Assembly: GCA_033064195.1 (NCBI GenBank)
Contig: JARBJD010000022.1
Location: 62,001-126,000 of the forward strand
Reading direction: 5' to 3'
Length of the DNA: 64,000 bases
Source: Blattamonas nauphoetae
Taxonomy: Eukaryota > Preaxostyla > Oxymonadida
The position numbers were made by a program, and so were the translations under genes. The notes under the pieces were generated by a model. It was not told the origin of the DNA. It searched no databases and saw only the letters and a program-made list of their open reading frames with translations. Below, piece after piece: positions 13,101 through 24,158 of the stretch; positions within the stretch are counted from its first letter, which is position 1; each line of letters begins with the position of its first letter.

Positions 13101-14542
13101 GGTGTATTTGACGTTGTGTCTGAGGGAAGATGCGAGTGACGTATGAGAGGGATATTGTCTGGAATTGGAGGGGAGTGTGCTGAAGAAGAGAGTGGTGAGG
13201 ACTGGATGCGAATAGACGATTCGGAGGAACATCCGGACAGCTCCTTCTCTGTTAATCGTGAGATGGAGTGTGTTCGACCCAGACGGGACAGCATCACTCA
13301 TATATTTGTTGATTTCCTTGAGCCAATCAACAGCGACGGAGAATTGCTCACTAACATCGTCCCCATCAGATAAAAAGCCCGGATGGATGGTGTCTACAAC
13401 ATCTACGAGAGCCGGCGACATTTCAAATTGGTTCGTTTTTGTGGTCTTTTTGTATTCGATGACAAGAATGGCATCTGACATGGTTGGATCGCTGTCATCG
13501 TTGTGTACACCTTCGTTTGGAAATAATACATCCAAATGTGTGACCCTGTTGAATGGAATGGAGTAACGCCAAGAAAGTTGTGGAATTTTCCCCAACGCGA
13601 GATGCTCATTAGCGTCAAAAGTTGAAGTGTCTTCCATGAAAACAGATCGAACATGCGTTTGCGAATCAATCCCACCTCCTCCTTCAACTCGTGTAAGAGG
13701 TGTGAGAGAGAATTCAAAAGAAAATGCACTGATAGCACGTAGTTCCATATCACGTTGATAAGAAGTGGCTCGAGCATGTCTCTCTTGTTCGAAAACGTGA
13801 GTTCGCGAAGCTCTTCCAGGATCTTCAACCTTTGCCATCAGACTCTGGCCGTTTTGAACCGCGGCTGTTGGAATGTAAAGATGATTTTCGCCTTGTATTG
13901 TATCTTGTAGTAGAGTTTGAATGGAGGTAGAAAAGCTTCCTTGATTTAAGAGACACGAATAACCACTATGAGAAAACGCATTGATGTTTGGAATTTTGGA
14001 TTTTAAGAACGGGTCAAAGCCCATCAAGCTTTTGAATGAGAACCTGTCCTCGAGAGACATGTTCTGGTGCTGAGCCTGAACTTGCCGTGCTTCTGCATCA
14101 GAAAGGAGAGAACCAGCTCGTAGGAGAGGTGACCGTGTTCCAGATACCCATGAAATGTGGAGTGACGTTGTTGGAATGAAGTGAGGTAAGGCCTCTGAAA
14201 AGGACAAGGAAATAATATTTGAAGAAATAAAGAAGATATTTGAATAAGAACCAGTGTAAATAAGTCAAAAATACCAGGTGGGTTATTGGTAGTGAGGAAG
14301 TTGTGAGGTTGAAATTGAGAAGTGTTCTCTTGAGCAGTAAAAACAGATGAATGAACTGGGATCGGGAAAGAATATGTAATGCAAGATTGTGGGAATGAAG
14401 CTGGAATGATGGTTTCTTCCAGAGCGTGGATAGCCTTCGCAATGGTGTTGTTATATTTTTGTGGCTTTTCAAAAGTATCGACCTGGTTAACTGGCATTTC
14501 ATCCCTCAAATGGAGGTCGATATCTTCTTTTTTCATTGCCAT
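10167..14542 (-). CDS. Large protein with two C-terminal cysteine clusters, family not recognised
   Basis: Two exons (14542-14275 and 14194-10167) separated by an 80-bp intron give 1431 residues. The ORF begins MAMKKEDIDLHLRDEMPVNQ. The first 1000 residues look globular and beta-rich, with no motif I recognise. A helical charged segment (about 900-1000) precedes cluster 1 (about 1090-1170), which contains CRCRC and CPCLLAGEPCSPACQCTCC, resembling the spacing of CXC/tesmin-type zinc-binding cysteines. Cluster 2 (about 1257-1316) has HFWHCTECNSCRDNSIEHC and CKRCGKC, a double zinc-ribbon-like array. Metal binding is likely; DNA or protein binding is inference. The tail ends PPGIAYKH. The gene lies tandem to drc2 and is head-to-head with rps26 across a 321-bp spacer. 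Confidence 0.7.
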
Positions 14543-14863
14543 CGTGGTGTGCCAATCGAGACGTGGCCCTAGTAAGGAAAGACCGTGATCCAGCCCAGAT
14601 CGTCCAATTAGAGTATTCCATTAAAAGAAGGATAATTTCAATGTTTTGATGATCTTTCGATGTATCATATTTTTTTCAAAAAGCCCAGAGACTAAGGAAT
14701 CCAATGGGAGATTCATTCTTTTCAGCTTGACTATAATGGTTATTGAGGGGGGGATTTGTTTTGATCACCGAACCTGTATGAATTCGTTCTTCATTCTGAA
14801 TTCTTTAATGACTTTTTCTCTTTATTTTCACATCTAACACCTTTTTTTGCTATTTTGCCTCAG
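14543..14863. promoter_or_regulatory. Divergent spacer between the Cys-rich gene and rps26
   Basis: This 321-bp AT-rich spacer must hold both promoters. Its right end (about 14800-14863) is T-rich and stops in TTTTGCCTCAG directly before the rps26 ATG, which is a perfect 3' splice-site context. That suggests a leader intron in rps26 or an acceptor for a leader exon. No recognisable core promoter element was seen. Confidence 0.35.
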
Positions 14864-15492
14864 ATGCCATTCAAACGTAGAAACGGAGGACGTAACAAGA
14901 AGAACAGAGGCCATACCCGCTACATCAGATGCGATAACTGCGCCAAATGCTGCCCAAAGGTATGTTTTCACCGTTTTAACAATGATTTCGCGAATTCTCC
15001 TCAACCAACCTCAACTAAACCGCACTTCAATATCATCCAATTTTCATCACTCAGGATAAAGCTGTTAAGCGTTTCATGGTCCGCAACATGGTCTGTCTAC
15101 TTTCAATGTTGCATCATCAATAATTTCATTTATTCTATTCGTCCTTCTCAAACAATTTGCTGTTCTAGATCGAAGCTGCAGCTCTCAATGATCTCAAGAG
15201 CGCTACCGTCTTCCCATGTATATTTCTGAACCTCTCGATTTATTACTTAATTTCTATACTCCTTTAGCTTATGTCATTCCCAAGCTCTACGTCAAACTCC
15301 AATACTGCATCTCATGCGCTGTTCACTCTCACCAGGTGCGCGTGCGCTCCAACGCTACTCGCCGTGATCGCACCCCACCAATTCGTCGCAGAGTTTGTGT
15401 TTTTAATATTTTTGAGATCACATCAACAGATTGGCGAGAAGAAGGATGAGAAGAAACCAGGTGAGCAACCAGCTCAACAACAAGCCAAGTGA
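14864..15492 (+). CDS. rps26: 40S ribosomal protein S26 (eS26)
   Basis: Five exons (14864-14959, 15055-15090, 15169-15217, 15268-15392, 15430-15492) give 369 nt, 122 residues, close to the 115-119 of yeast and human eS26. The start is [20 protein letters not shown]. The zinc-binding pattern of eS26 is complete: CDNCAKCCP near residues 24-31, then [30 protein letters not shown] follows, and the tail is Gln/Lys-rich ([17 protein letters not shown]). eS26 sits at the mRNA exit channel of the small subunit. Four introns of 95, 78, 50 and 37 bp in a 369-nt coding sequence is dense. CAG immediately precedes the ATG, so a 5'-UTR intron may exist. Confidence 0.96.
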
Positions 15493-15755
15493 TTTTTCTT
15501 ATCATTTCCATTTCTGAATGGCTCAGAGTAAAATGGAAGGTTTTTTCCAAATCCAGCGTCCTTCGCTCAACACTACCATTCAAAACTATTTACCATGAGA
15601 GTGTGAAGATGGGTACTTTCCAGACAGAATCGGGACATATTGGAAGTTTGAAACATAAGAGTGAATTTTCAGGTGAATAAGTGCTTTGGATCTTACGAAA
15701 GAATAAAAACAATGGTTCTTCGACAAAGGAATGAAAAAGTGAATGATTCGAAGTA

Positions 15756-18700
15756 TTATTTTTGGCGCTGAAGGAATTCGGTTTTCTTCCTTGCAAAGTA
15801 CTCGTCCGAAATTTTCTGAAGTTCGGGATCTGAAGGAAATTTGACCGATGAAATAAAAAAACACACCTGGTTTCACTTTGTCAAGAGAAAGTGGTTGATT
15901 GTTGAAAGGATTTTTCCCTGTTTGAAGGATAGCCTTCGAAATAGTATCTAAATCGACATGATTTCCATCTGGGAGGACACATGGATTGCGCATTGGAGTA
16001 CAAACAAGTGGGTCTTCGATCTCTTCTGGGAAGTCGTCCGTGTTGTCGATCAACCATGCTTCGAAATCGTTCTCTTTCCACTGTTTCTCTCTTTCAGCAA
16101 TGAGGTCTGCAAGTACGTCAAAGAGAACTTGTTGGGACTTCGTTTTCATTGGAACAGATCCCAACAGTTTCATAAACTCAATGTTGTACGGATTTGCGTC
16201 TCTGAACATGGCATCAATGAACGACCTGTTGAAGATGAGCAACCACTCGTCAGATGGCACAGCAGCCATGTTCCGATCAGCACCAGGATGCTGATCATAG
16301 AACAACTGCAGGCGACGGTGGCAGGATGCCTGAATGTTTTGAGGGTTGTTTGTGACGTCGAGGAGTTTGGTGGCGAAGGAAGACGGGCTGAGGACAGAGT
16401 CAAGATTGACTTCGCTTCGTAATGAGATGCTCAGAATCAGCTCAACAAGATTCCGACGAGTTTCTTCATTTTTCCACCGAATATCAGGAACATCTTGACG
16501 TAGAGATTCTGGGAAGTCATTTCCGAGTCTCAAAAGAATACGATTAAGCGACGACACAATCGAGAGGAACTCGTTCGGGTCCATCATTTCCACCGGACCC
16601 AGATGGCACAGAATCGTCCCAATGTCGCAGAAATCTTTCAGAAGAACATTTGATGTTCTCGCAATGTTTCTGACTTGCTCAACACGTTCTTGAGTGTCTG
16701 GAGGGAGCCTGAATCCAGGAGGAAGCTGGGCCATCCTTTGTTGATGAAGGGCGACTTGTTCTGACATTTCTAAAGCTTGGTCGAATGTGTATTCGATGTC
16801 ACCGACAATTCGAGAAATGATTTGAGCAAAGGTGTTGTGACCTGAGCTCATTTCTCGGATTGTTTTGTGTGTTTGAGTTGATGAAAGGGAGGATTGGGAT
16901 GGTGTTGCTGAGTGAGGTGATCGTCTCGTCATTGGTGAGGAGGCTGGCGTGTTGATGAGTGAACCACTCACTGAGAAATGATCGAATGTTTTTTCACTGA
17001 AACCCCACAACAAAAGAACCACAGTCTCACTGAGCTGATTTCGGTTCAACAACACTTTGATTGCTTGACAGAAGTTCGCTCGAGTGATCATTCTCATAAA
17101 TGCGCTCTGTTCATCACCAGAGACCAATTCAATATCCGGGAAGAAGCGGAGGAGCGATCGAGGGAAAAGGTAGAAGAGAGATGTGTGTGTGAAGAGAGTC
17201 TGGCAGATCTGGACTTGGTCCGTTGAGAACAATCCGCGGGATCGTCGATTCCATAATCTGTTCTTCTTCGTCTCCTCGTTCTCGTCGTCGTCCACATCGT
17301 CATCTTCGTCTTTTGGGGCGAGGACTTGCATCAGACGGGTTCCCATTTCGACAACGACATGCGGAAAGTAGAACGTGTCATGATTGACAACGAGGAAGGC
17401 AAAAAGATGGAGAATTGTTGAAGCTTTGACAAGTGCTGTGGTTGTTTCAACATTCACAGTGCAAGCTGATGCAAGGTGAATCATATCTTCGATCATGAAG
17501 AGCGGCTGAACATACAGGAGCGGGTGTCGGAGTGCGAAGAGATTTTGATACACATCCGTCGCTCCCAAACCATATTCTTGTGTCAATTGTTCATCGGTGT
17601 ACTTTTGCAGTGCCAATCTGACTTTTTGGCTCTCACTGTAGCAATGTTGGCTCGATCCATCGCGGAATGTCGCAGTGAATGACCAATGGCCTGTTTCGCC
17701 CACCTCACGAAGGAGAGTCCATGAATAGAAGTTGTAGAACTGGACAGCATTCCTGATGATTTCGGAATGCTCAATTACACAATCATATCCACGGACATCC
17801 TCCATCATCCGTTTTAGTTGTTTGTGCTTTTCAAGAAGTTCAAATGCTGCACTTTCTGACATTTTCTGAAAGTTTGCGTGCAATTGGAGGGGACTGATGC
17901 GCGGCGAGCGGGTATATATCTCACAGGTTCGATCACAAATAGTGGATGGATATCGTGAGAAGACTATGTAATGTTCTTCTTCTGGGACCTTGCGGAGTTC
18001 TTCTTTCATTGCCTTTATGAGATTCTGATACCTGGCGATAGTTGTAAAAAGACCAGTGTGGAGACAGTGGGCTGTGAGGAAAAAAAAGTTGGTTGGCGCG
18101 GGATACGCTGGTTTCTGTGCTTTTTCGGGCAGAATTTGTGACAAAAGAGGAGAGATATGTCTGACAACTGTTGGGTTTCCGATCCTAAGATCAGTGTCAG
18201 TGGAAAGACTTCGATTTGTGAAGAGAGGATAAGACAATTCAAATGACTCCAAACGAGAGTTGTTGGTCAAGGGAACTGGTCGAACATTTGCAGGAACAGC
18301 GACTTCAGTGGTGATGGGACCTGGTTTGTTCGATGGACTCATTCTTCCAAGAACTTGAAATGATGGATTTTCTTCTCTGATTCCTCCTTCATAATGATTG
18401 TCATCCTCGGCAGGGGGGAGGATTGCATCTTTGGCCACGAGATCAGGCGAATATTTTGTTGGAATAGTTGTGAATGGTTCGCAGAGAAGGATGAGTGCAT
18501 TGGACAGGAGTAAACACATTGCATCAGACGATGCCTCCTTCCAATTCACTTGCATTTTCGTTCTTTCTTTATTATGATGAGCAAAAGCATCGAAAAAACT
18601 TAGGGTTGATTCAGAGAATGGACGATTTGGATCGAATAGAAAAGCTCCTTTGGGAGGGTTCTGAGCTTGTACAAACCGAATTTTGTTGGAAGATGACGAC

Positions 18701-19824
18701 CGTATACGCAACAGAGAGAGGATGAAGTCTGTTATTAACCGAGACCACCTGTCAAATTGGTGAGCGAAATCTGATTCCCTGTTTTTCATCCATTGGACGT
18801 CTAATGGATCTTTTATACCAGTGAGTGTGATATTGTTCAGATTTCCATCGGCGGGCCATTCGTGACTTACACAGTTATTGGTGGCAAAGTCTGGATTTTC
18901 AGGGTGGAGTGTTGAGATGTGGAAGAGGGACATGAATAGAGTCGAAGGATGTAGCGTTGCTTCATGATTGAAAGAGAGCGGCTGAAGTACATATTCACTA
19001 TTTCCAAGCGAGGATGGTGAATACACTTCCGGAGCAGGGATAAAGATCACTCCAGGCCAAAACACGATCTGGAAGATGAATAGGAGAAATACAAACACGT
19101 GAAAGCACTTTCACGTTTTTGATCAATTGAAGGAGTGCTGACATATGTGAAAACGGAACTTCGGGGAAATTTGAACTGGTGATTTTTTTGCGTATCATAT
19201 CCAATAAAGGTTGAAATATCTGAAGAGTTTTAAAAATGGACAAATGAATACTTTATCAAACGCATCTGGTTCATCTTCTTCCTGTGAAAGGACCTTTTCA
19301 ACGAAATTCGCGAGAAAGCCATCCGAGATGTCTCGTTGAGTGAGGAGCATATTTAAGAAGCCTTCCAACCTAAAATGGTCTCGATCACTAAAAACTGGAG
19401 ATACCCTTCTGAATGGAGATAAACTTCTGGATTTCGGAGTACAATTGAGAAATAGGCAGTGATCATCTCCTGCGTTCGGAGGACTGCATTCTTGAGGTTC
19501 TCTTTCTCTTCAGGGGGTATCTAAATGGACAAAATAGACAAGATGACGCTCAGACTGATCTTCTTTCAAATGCTGTTTGTTCTCGAGTCAAACGATTGTA
19601 ACAGTCCAGAAGATAGGTAAGAGGGTCTAGAATATTAAAAATGTTCCAAAAAGGAGAGAGAGGAAACTGTTTGAATCAAAAAGAACCGTAATAAGGTGTG
19701 GTTCCACATCTTCTTCCGTGAAGTCTGAATGGAGGATGAAAAGTTTCGAAGAGTGAAATGGAATACCAGTTGTATGCTCTGGTAAAAGAAAGGCTTTCTG
19801 GAGAACAGAGGAGAGTCTGCTCAT
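15756..19824 (-). CDS. ufd2: U-box ubiquitin chain elongation factor E4 (Ufd2/UBE4)
   Basis: Seven exons (19824-19668, 19626-19556, 19520-19405, 19369-19252, 19219-19097, 19068-15867, 15829-15756) total 3861 nt, exactly 1287 codons. The 1286-residue product matches UBE4B size. The N-terminal part has the PLTYLLDCYNRL segment of the Ufd2 core, and a helical armadillo-like core follows. The C-terminus is a U-box: FPEEIEDPLVCTPMRNPCVL, then a helix and GKNPFNNQPLSLDKVKPDPE. That spans the short last intron. The family extends ubiquitin chains on proteins bound by Cdc48/p97 and recruits E2 through the U-box. Introns are tiny (28-41 bp); the one at 19069-19096 is only 28 bp. At 19370-19404 a 17-bp donor-acceptor pair also restores frame, but 35 bp fits the gene better. 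The gene converges on rps26. Confidence 0.93.
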
Positions 19825-19949
19825 TTAGGATAGATACCTCCAGAGATGACGAATTGCCTAAAATATTTTCTCTCGTGGGGTGATCACGAATTCTCTATTT
19901 CCTCTCCTTGGAGTGAATCACTGCTAATTACGGTTCTAATCGAGATAAA

Positions 19950-22900
19950 ATGAGTTATTATCCACAGAAAGAGCAGATTTCTGCAAGTGGTGTTGTTTGT
20001 CATCCTCAATTGTCAATTCACATTTTCAACTCTCTACAGCCGTCCTCTTATTGTCAACTGATTGATGGACTTGCTCAATGTGATGAAGCTCTTGCAACTT
20101 CAAGAATAAAATCTATTGGAACTTTACTGTTAAATGGTACTTGATTAATTTCGCACATTCTGTTAATCTGTGTCTAGAACGACAACAAGAACATATATCA
20201 TCTGTTTGCCAAGTCCATCAGTTGATATCGACTCTTTGCAAGATTGTTCATTCATCACGGAGTCAAATGCTCAGAGTAGATCCTTTATTCTCGATCTCAT
20301 TTTCCACTTATTCCCCAGTTCCAAACAATTTTTCTATTGAACATCCTATGTGAGAAAGTGATTCCACATAATGATGACTCGCAAAATCTCCTTTCTATAT
20401 CCACTTTTTTAATGATGATCTCTGTATTCAAATTTACAAATTTTTCTCTTGATATCTCTCTCAAATAGACTGGACATGACCTATATATTAGAGAAGGAAT
20501 TAATGGCTTGATGTTTGTCTGATTTCTTAGACTTTATTGATTATTAGACACATGGTTAAACTGTTATCAACGAATGCAGATCTGATTGTCGTCGCTGGAC
20601 TTCCAAACCTATTATGTCGATGGAAATCGTTCCTATTAGAGAAAAATCCATATAGACAACTTATATCAGACCTTATTGACATTTGCTCCTTTCACGGAAC
20701 GGAAGATACGAAAGCTCAAATCTCCACGTTCAAAAGTCGAATTGAACCCAAATCTTACTCGAAGCAAGCAACATCAATGATTATAGAGCAAGTGAAACCT
20801 ATTTTCCCAAGTTCTCCTCTGAGGGTTCCAACTCCTGAACACTCACAGCTCCCACATGAATTGTCGCAAATTTCTGAGCCTACATTCGAGACTCCTGCTT
20901 TATCTCCCATTCCAAACCTTCAAAATTCACCCTTAAAATCACCCGAAGTCCCTTCATCTCCAAAGCAGCCCGCATCGCAACCACCTCCCACCAAACTTTT
21001 GAAGAGGGTCCAGGGACGAGTGCCAGTGCTAACCCTCACTTCAATCACACCCAAACGATCTAGTCAACAACCATCTAAGACTGAAAAATCGAAGGAAGCG
21101 ACTTCACCCAGCCCATTACCGAGCCAGACAACGAAGCAATCACCAGCAATAAACCAGACTTCTCCGGCGAAATCCAAACCACCATCTATTTCGGGGAGTT
21201 TAATGAAATTCTTTTCCCACAAATCAACTCAATCAAAACCAAAAGAGCCCGACAAAACGGCGGAGAGGTCTTCGTTTCCCCAAGCGAAGAAAGAAGACGA
21301 AACAGAACAACAAAAAGAGCACAAGGCAGCATTATCATCAGAATCGGACTCTATCCCTCAAATCTCTCCCGAACAATCCCAACCAACCATTTCTAGCGAC
21401 ATCGAAAGTCAATCGTCGATGATCCGAGATCTTGAAAATCGACTTCAACCTCGCCAACCATCACCCGTCCTCACTCCCTCTCAAACACACAACCAACCTG
21501 AAGAATCATCACAGAACCCCGACGTCTCATCTCCACCTCGGAGAACGATTGTGAAGGACGAAGACGAGAGCGCATCTGACAGCGAGATTCGGAAAAAGAA
21601 GACAGTCGGATCGCATTCACCCCATCCTCCAAAACACGCCGCTCTTCAACAAAAGAAGGGACGGAAGCAGATCACTCCACCTCCCCCACCGCCTCAGACG
21701 ACAAACACGACATTCACTCCGCAGAGGAACAGCAAAAAATTGAGAGAAGACTCAATCGAGTCGGCAGGGCAGAGGCTGCTGGCTGCTTTGATTGTTCGAA
21801 GGCAGACGTGTGATTGCTCGGATCGACTGATCGATGTGTTCAGAGAGGACACTCCACAAGTCCCATCGGATGACCATAATCCAAGTTTGTATCATCTGTC
21901 CCATGTCTTCTTGTTCGTTCCCATTTTCGCACATCTCCTCTCTCTCCTTTTCTAATCATTGTTCCTCTCTCCTTTTCTAATCATTGTTCCTCTCTCCTTT
22001 TCTAATCATTGTTCCTCTCTCCTTCTCTCTATCCAAATAGTGATTCCAACCATCGACATCACTGATTTTGATTCATGGAACGAATTCTCCGTCATCATTC
22101 AGAACGAAGCCCATGATCTAAGCACGTGGGCCAAACGCGAAATCACCAAAAACATGGTCGGACGCCAACCCGAACACCTCACGCCTGCCCTCACCAAGAT
22201 CTCTCCGTTCTGCCATCTTCTCCCTCTCCACACTCGCCTCTATCAAATCGACGCGTCTGTCTGTCATCACATCTCGCAGTATTCTTTCGGGGATCCGTCG
22301 TTGTTTATGGGAAGTTCTCAGGGAAGTCTGTTTTTCAACTTGTGATATTTTCAGTTTTGCTCGAGAAAACACTCACAACCGTGTTCACAACTGTTCTGAA
22401 TGTGACGACAACACTTGTCGAGATGGAGTACATCAATGAAAATGAAATGGGGCAGATGTTAGCGTGGAACTATGAGATTGTCAACGCCGAAGTGAACGTC
22501 TATCCCCTCCACGCTATCAATCCGAAACCGCTCGCTCTTATTCTCTCTCGTGTCCTATTTTTGTGTGCTTGCGCGCTTTGTGGAGTGAGAAAGGCGACCC
22601 AACGATTGGAGCATGTGGAATGTGATCCAGTGAGAATGTTAATGAGAATTACTCTCTCTGGGCACGATATCGAAGCGACAAAAGCGATTCGGTCGATCAG
22701 CTACGTGTTGGAGAGGGTCTCCCCTCGAGAATCGTCATTTGGTTTGGATTCTCTATTCATTGGAGAGCGAATTTTATGGAAAATGCGGTATGGATTCATC
22801 ATTCTGACAGTTGTCTTCATTTTCATCTTCAGAGCCGATCCGCCTGTCAGTTCTTTTGCGCTGACATGCCTGTTAAGAGCACTCACCATGAAGAGCGTTC

Positions 22901-23785
22901 CGTGGCAGGCACTGATGTCATCGCTGTTTCCTTTCACCTCGCTCTATGCAACTGGCCATCTGTTCTACGTACATGCCAACGACACTGAAGACCCAGGTTT
23001 GGCTCACCCATCACGATCATGTCTTTTTGTCTCAACTCATTCATTCTTTCATCTCCTTTCCTCACACTCCCTCCACAGAGAACTCGACCATCTTCTCAGC
23101 CAACCTCCCAATCTGCTTCAACTCACCCAGCTTCTCCTCTCTCATCCCTGAATCCACCAGCCACGCCCTAACAGAATGGTCCCAAGCTGTCTTCGCTTTG
23201 ATCAACCTCAACCCATCCATTGTCGACGACTTCGCCCTCTCAGGCAGTCTTCGTCACATCTCTATCAACCTCTCATCGGCTGCTCTGGATTCTCCTGTCT
23301 TCCTTCCCTGCTGTGAAGTCATGGCGGAAGTCATCATGGCACGAGGGACGTTCGTGATGATGGCGAAAGAGCCTGTCAAACACGTGGCAGAGGCTCTGTC
23401 GATGGCGATGCTCTGCCAAAACAATAAAACGTTGGAGAAGTTGCTTTGGAGAATGAAGAAGTGGTTGTCGAAATTGATCCAACTTGTCAAAGGAAAGGAT
23501 ACGAGCAAGAACAAACCGGAACAATCTTCAGAAACAAAATCAAACGAAGGATTTATACCGAGAAATGAGACTTCATTTGAAATTGAACTCGTTGGAAGTG
23601 GGATTCACAAGTGGGAAAAGGGATCCAAGGAGACGTCATCGTACATCCCTCCAATGATCGTGAGTGCGCTGACAGAGGCTGGCATGAGAGAATCTCTTGA
23701 TTTTCTTCTAAGTCATCGGTTGAAAGGTGAATGGAAGTCAATCTTTATTTGGGCAAAGGATGTAAAAAACACTCTTTATCCTTGA
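19950..23785 (+). CDS. Unknown large protein, helical ends with Ser/Pro-rich linker
   Basis: Eight exons (19950-20136, 20178-20275, 20319-20423, 20531-21884, 22041-22325, 22355-22787, 22833-22996, 23079-23785) sum to 3333 nt, 1110 residues. Every junction keeps frame. The N-terminal 200 residues and the C-terminal half are helical and Leu-rich (for example SSYCQLIDGLAQCDEALATS and TLLIIRHMVKLL), which suggests HEAT/ARM-like folding. Residues about 250-520 are disordered and rich in Ser, Pro, Gln and Lys. The stretch 20424-20530 is treated as one 107-bp intron; an internal open segment (20469-20516) could be an exon only with an implausibly short next intron. The 45-bp intron at 22788-22832 is a multiple of three without a stop, so retention would insert 15 residues. 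I recognise no orthologue. Confidence 0.7.
21937..22028 (+). repeat. 25-bp minisatellite inside an intron
   Basis: Three tandem copies plus a partial fourth of a 25-bp unit (CCTCTCTCCTTTTCTAATCA plus TTGTT) lie inside the 156-bp intron at 21885-22040. The first copy has an extra CT. Units are otherwise identical. The array is pyrimidine-rich and leads to the acceptor CCAAATAG, so it extends the polypyrimidine tract. It makes this the longest intron placed in the gene. Confidence 0.9.
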
Positions 23786-24158
23786 AAATGCCATCTTTCT
23801 TTCACAAATCTCTTCATTTCCGCTTTAATTTCAAATATAAACTCGTTTCATCTTTTGAAAATGTTTATTGAATGATATTTATTCAGCATACTCCGGAATT
23901 CACAACAATGCAGACGTCTCTCTAACGGGGAATCGAGATCAAGCCCTGGAGAATTTTCATCAGCCTGATGGCTGGTCAACATGGTTCTATCATATTTGGA
24001 ATTGATAGAAGTGTGTTTGACCACACTGATACTGTCCATTTGTTATCAGTAATCACGCAATTTCTTGCGTCGTTCTCCTCTCGATTCAACTCTCTTTCTT
24101 TCCGGTATTATTCCTTTTATATTTGCATGTCCGATTTCCTGATTTAATTAGGTACTTT
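23786..24158. other. Intergenic spacer, nothing supported
   Basis: The spacer lies between two plus-strand genes. No convincing ORF or repeat was seen. The last 30 bases (TTAATTAG before GTACTTTATG) could be the end of a leader intron of the next gene. Confidence 0.5.

Noticed and set aside
20469-20530. Separate exon followed by an intron of 14 or 18 bp in the gene at 19950
   Set aside because: The 18-bp form leads to a stop and the 14-bp form is implausibly short. A single 107-bp intron restores frame.
21937-22028. Tandem array as a CRISPR
   Set aside because: The units are directly adjacent without spacers, pyrimidine-rich and inside a eukaryotic intron.
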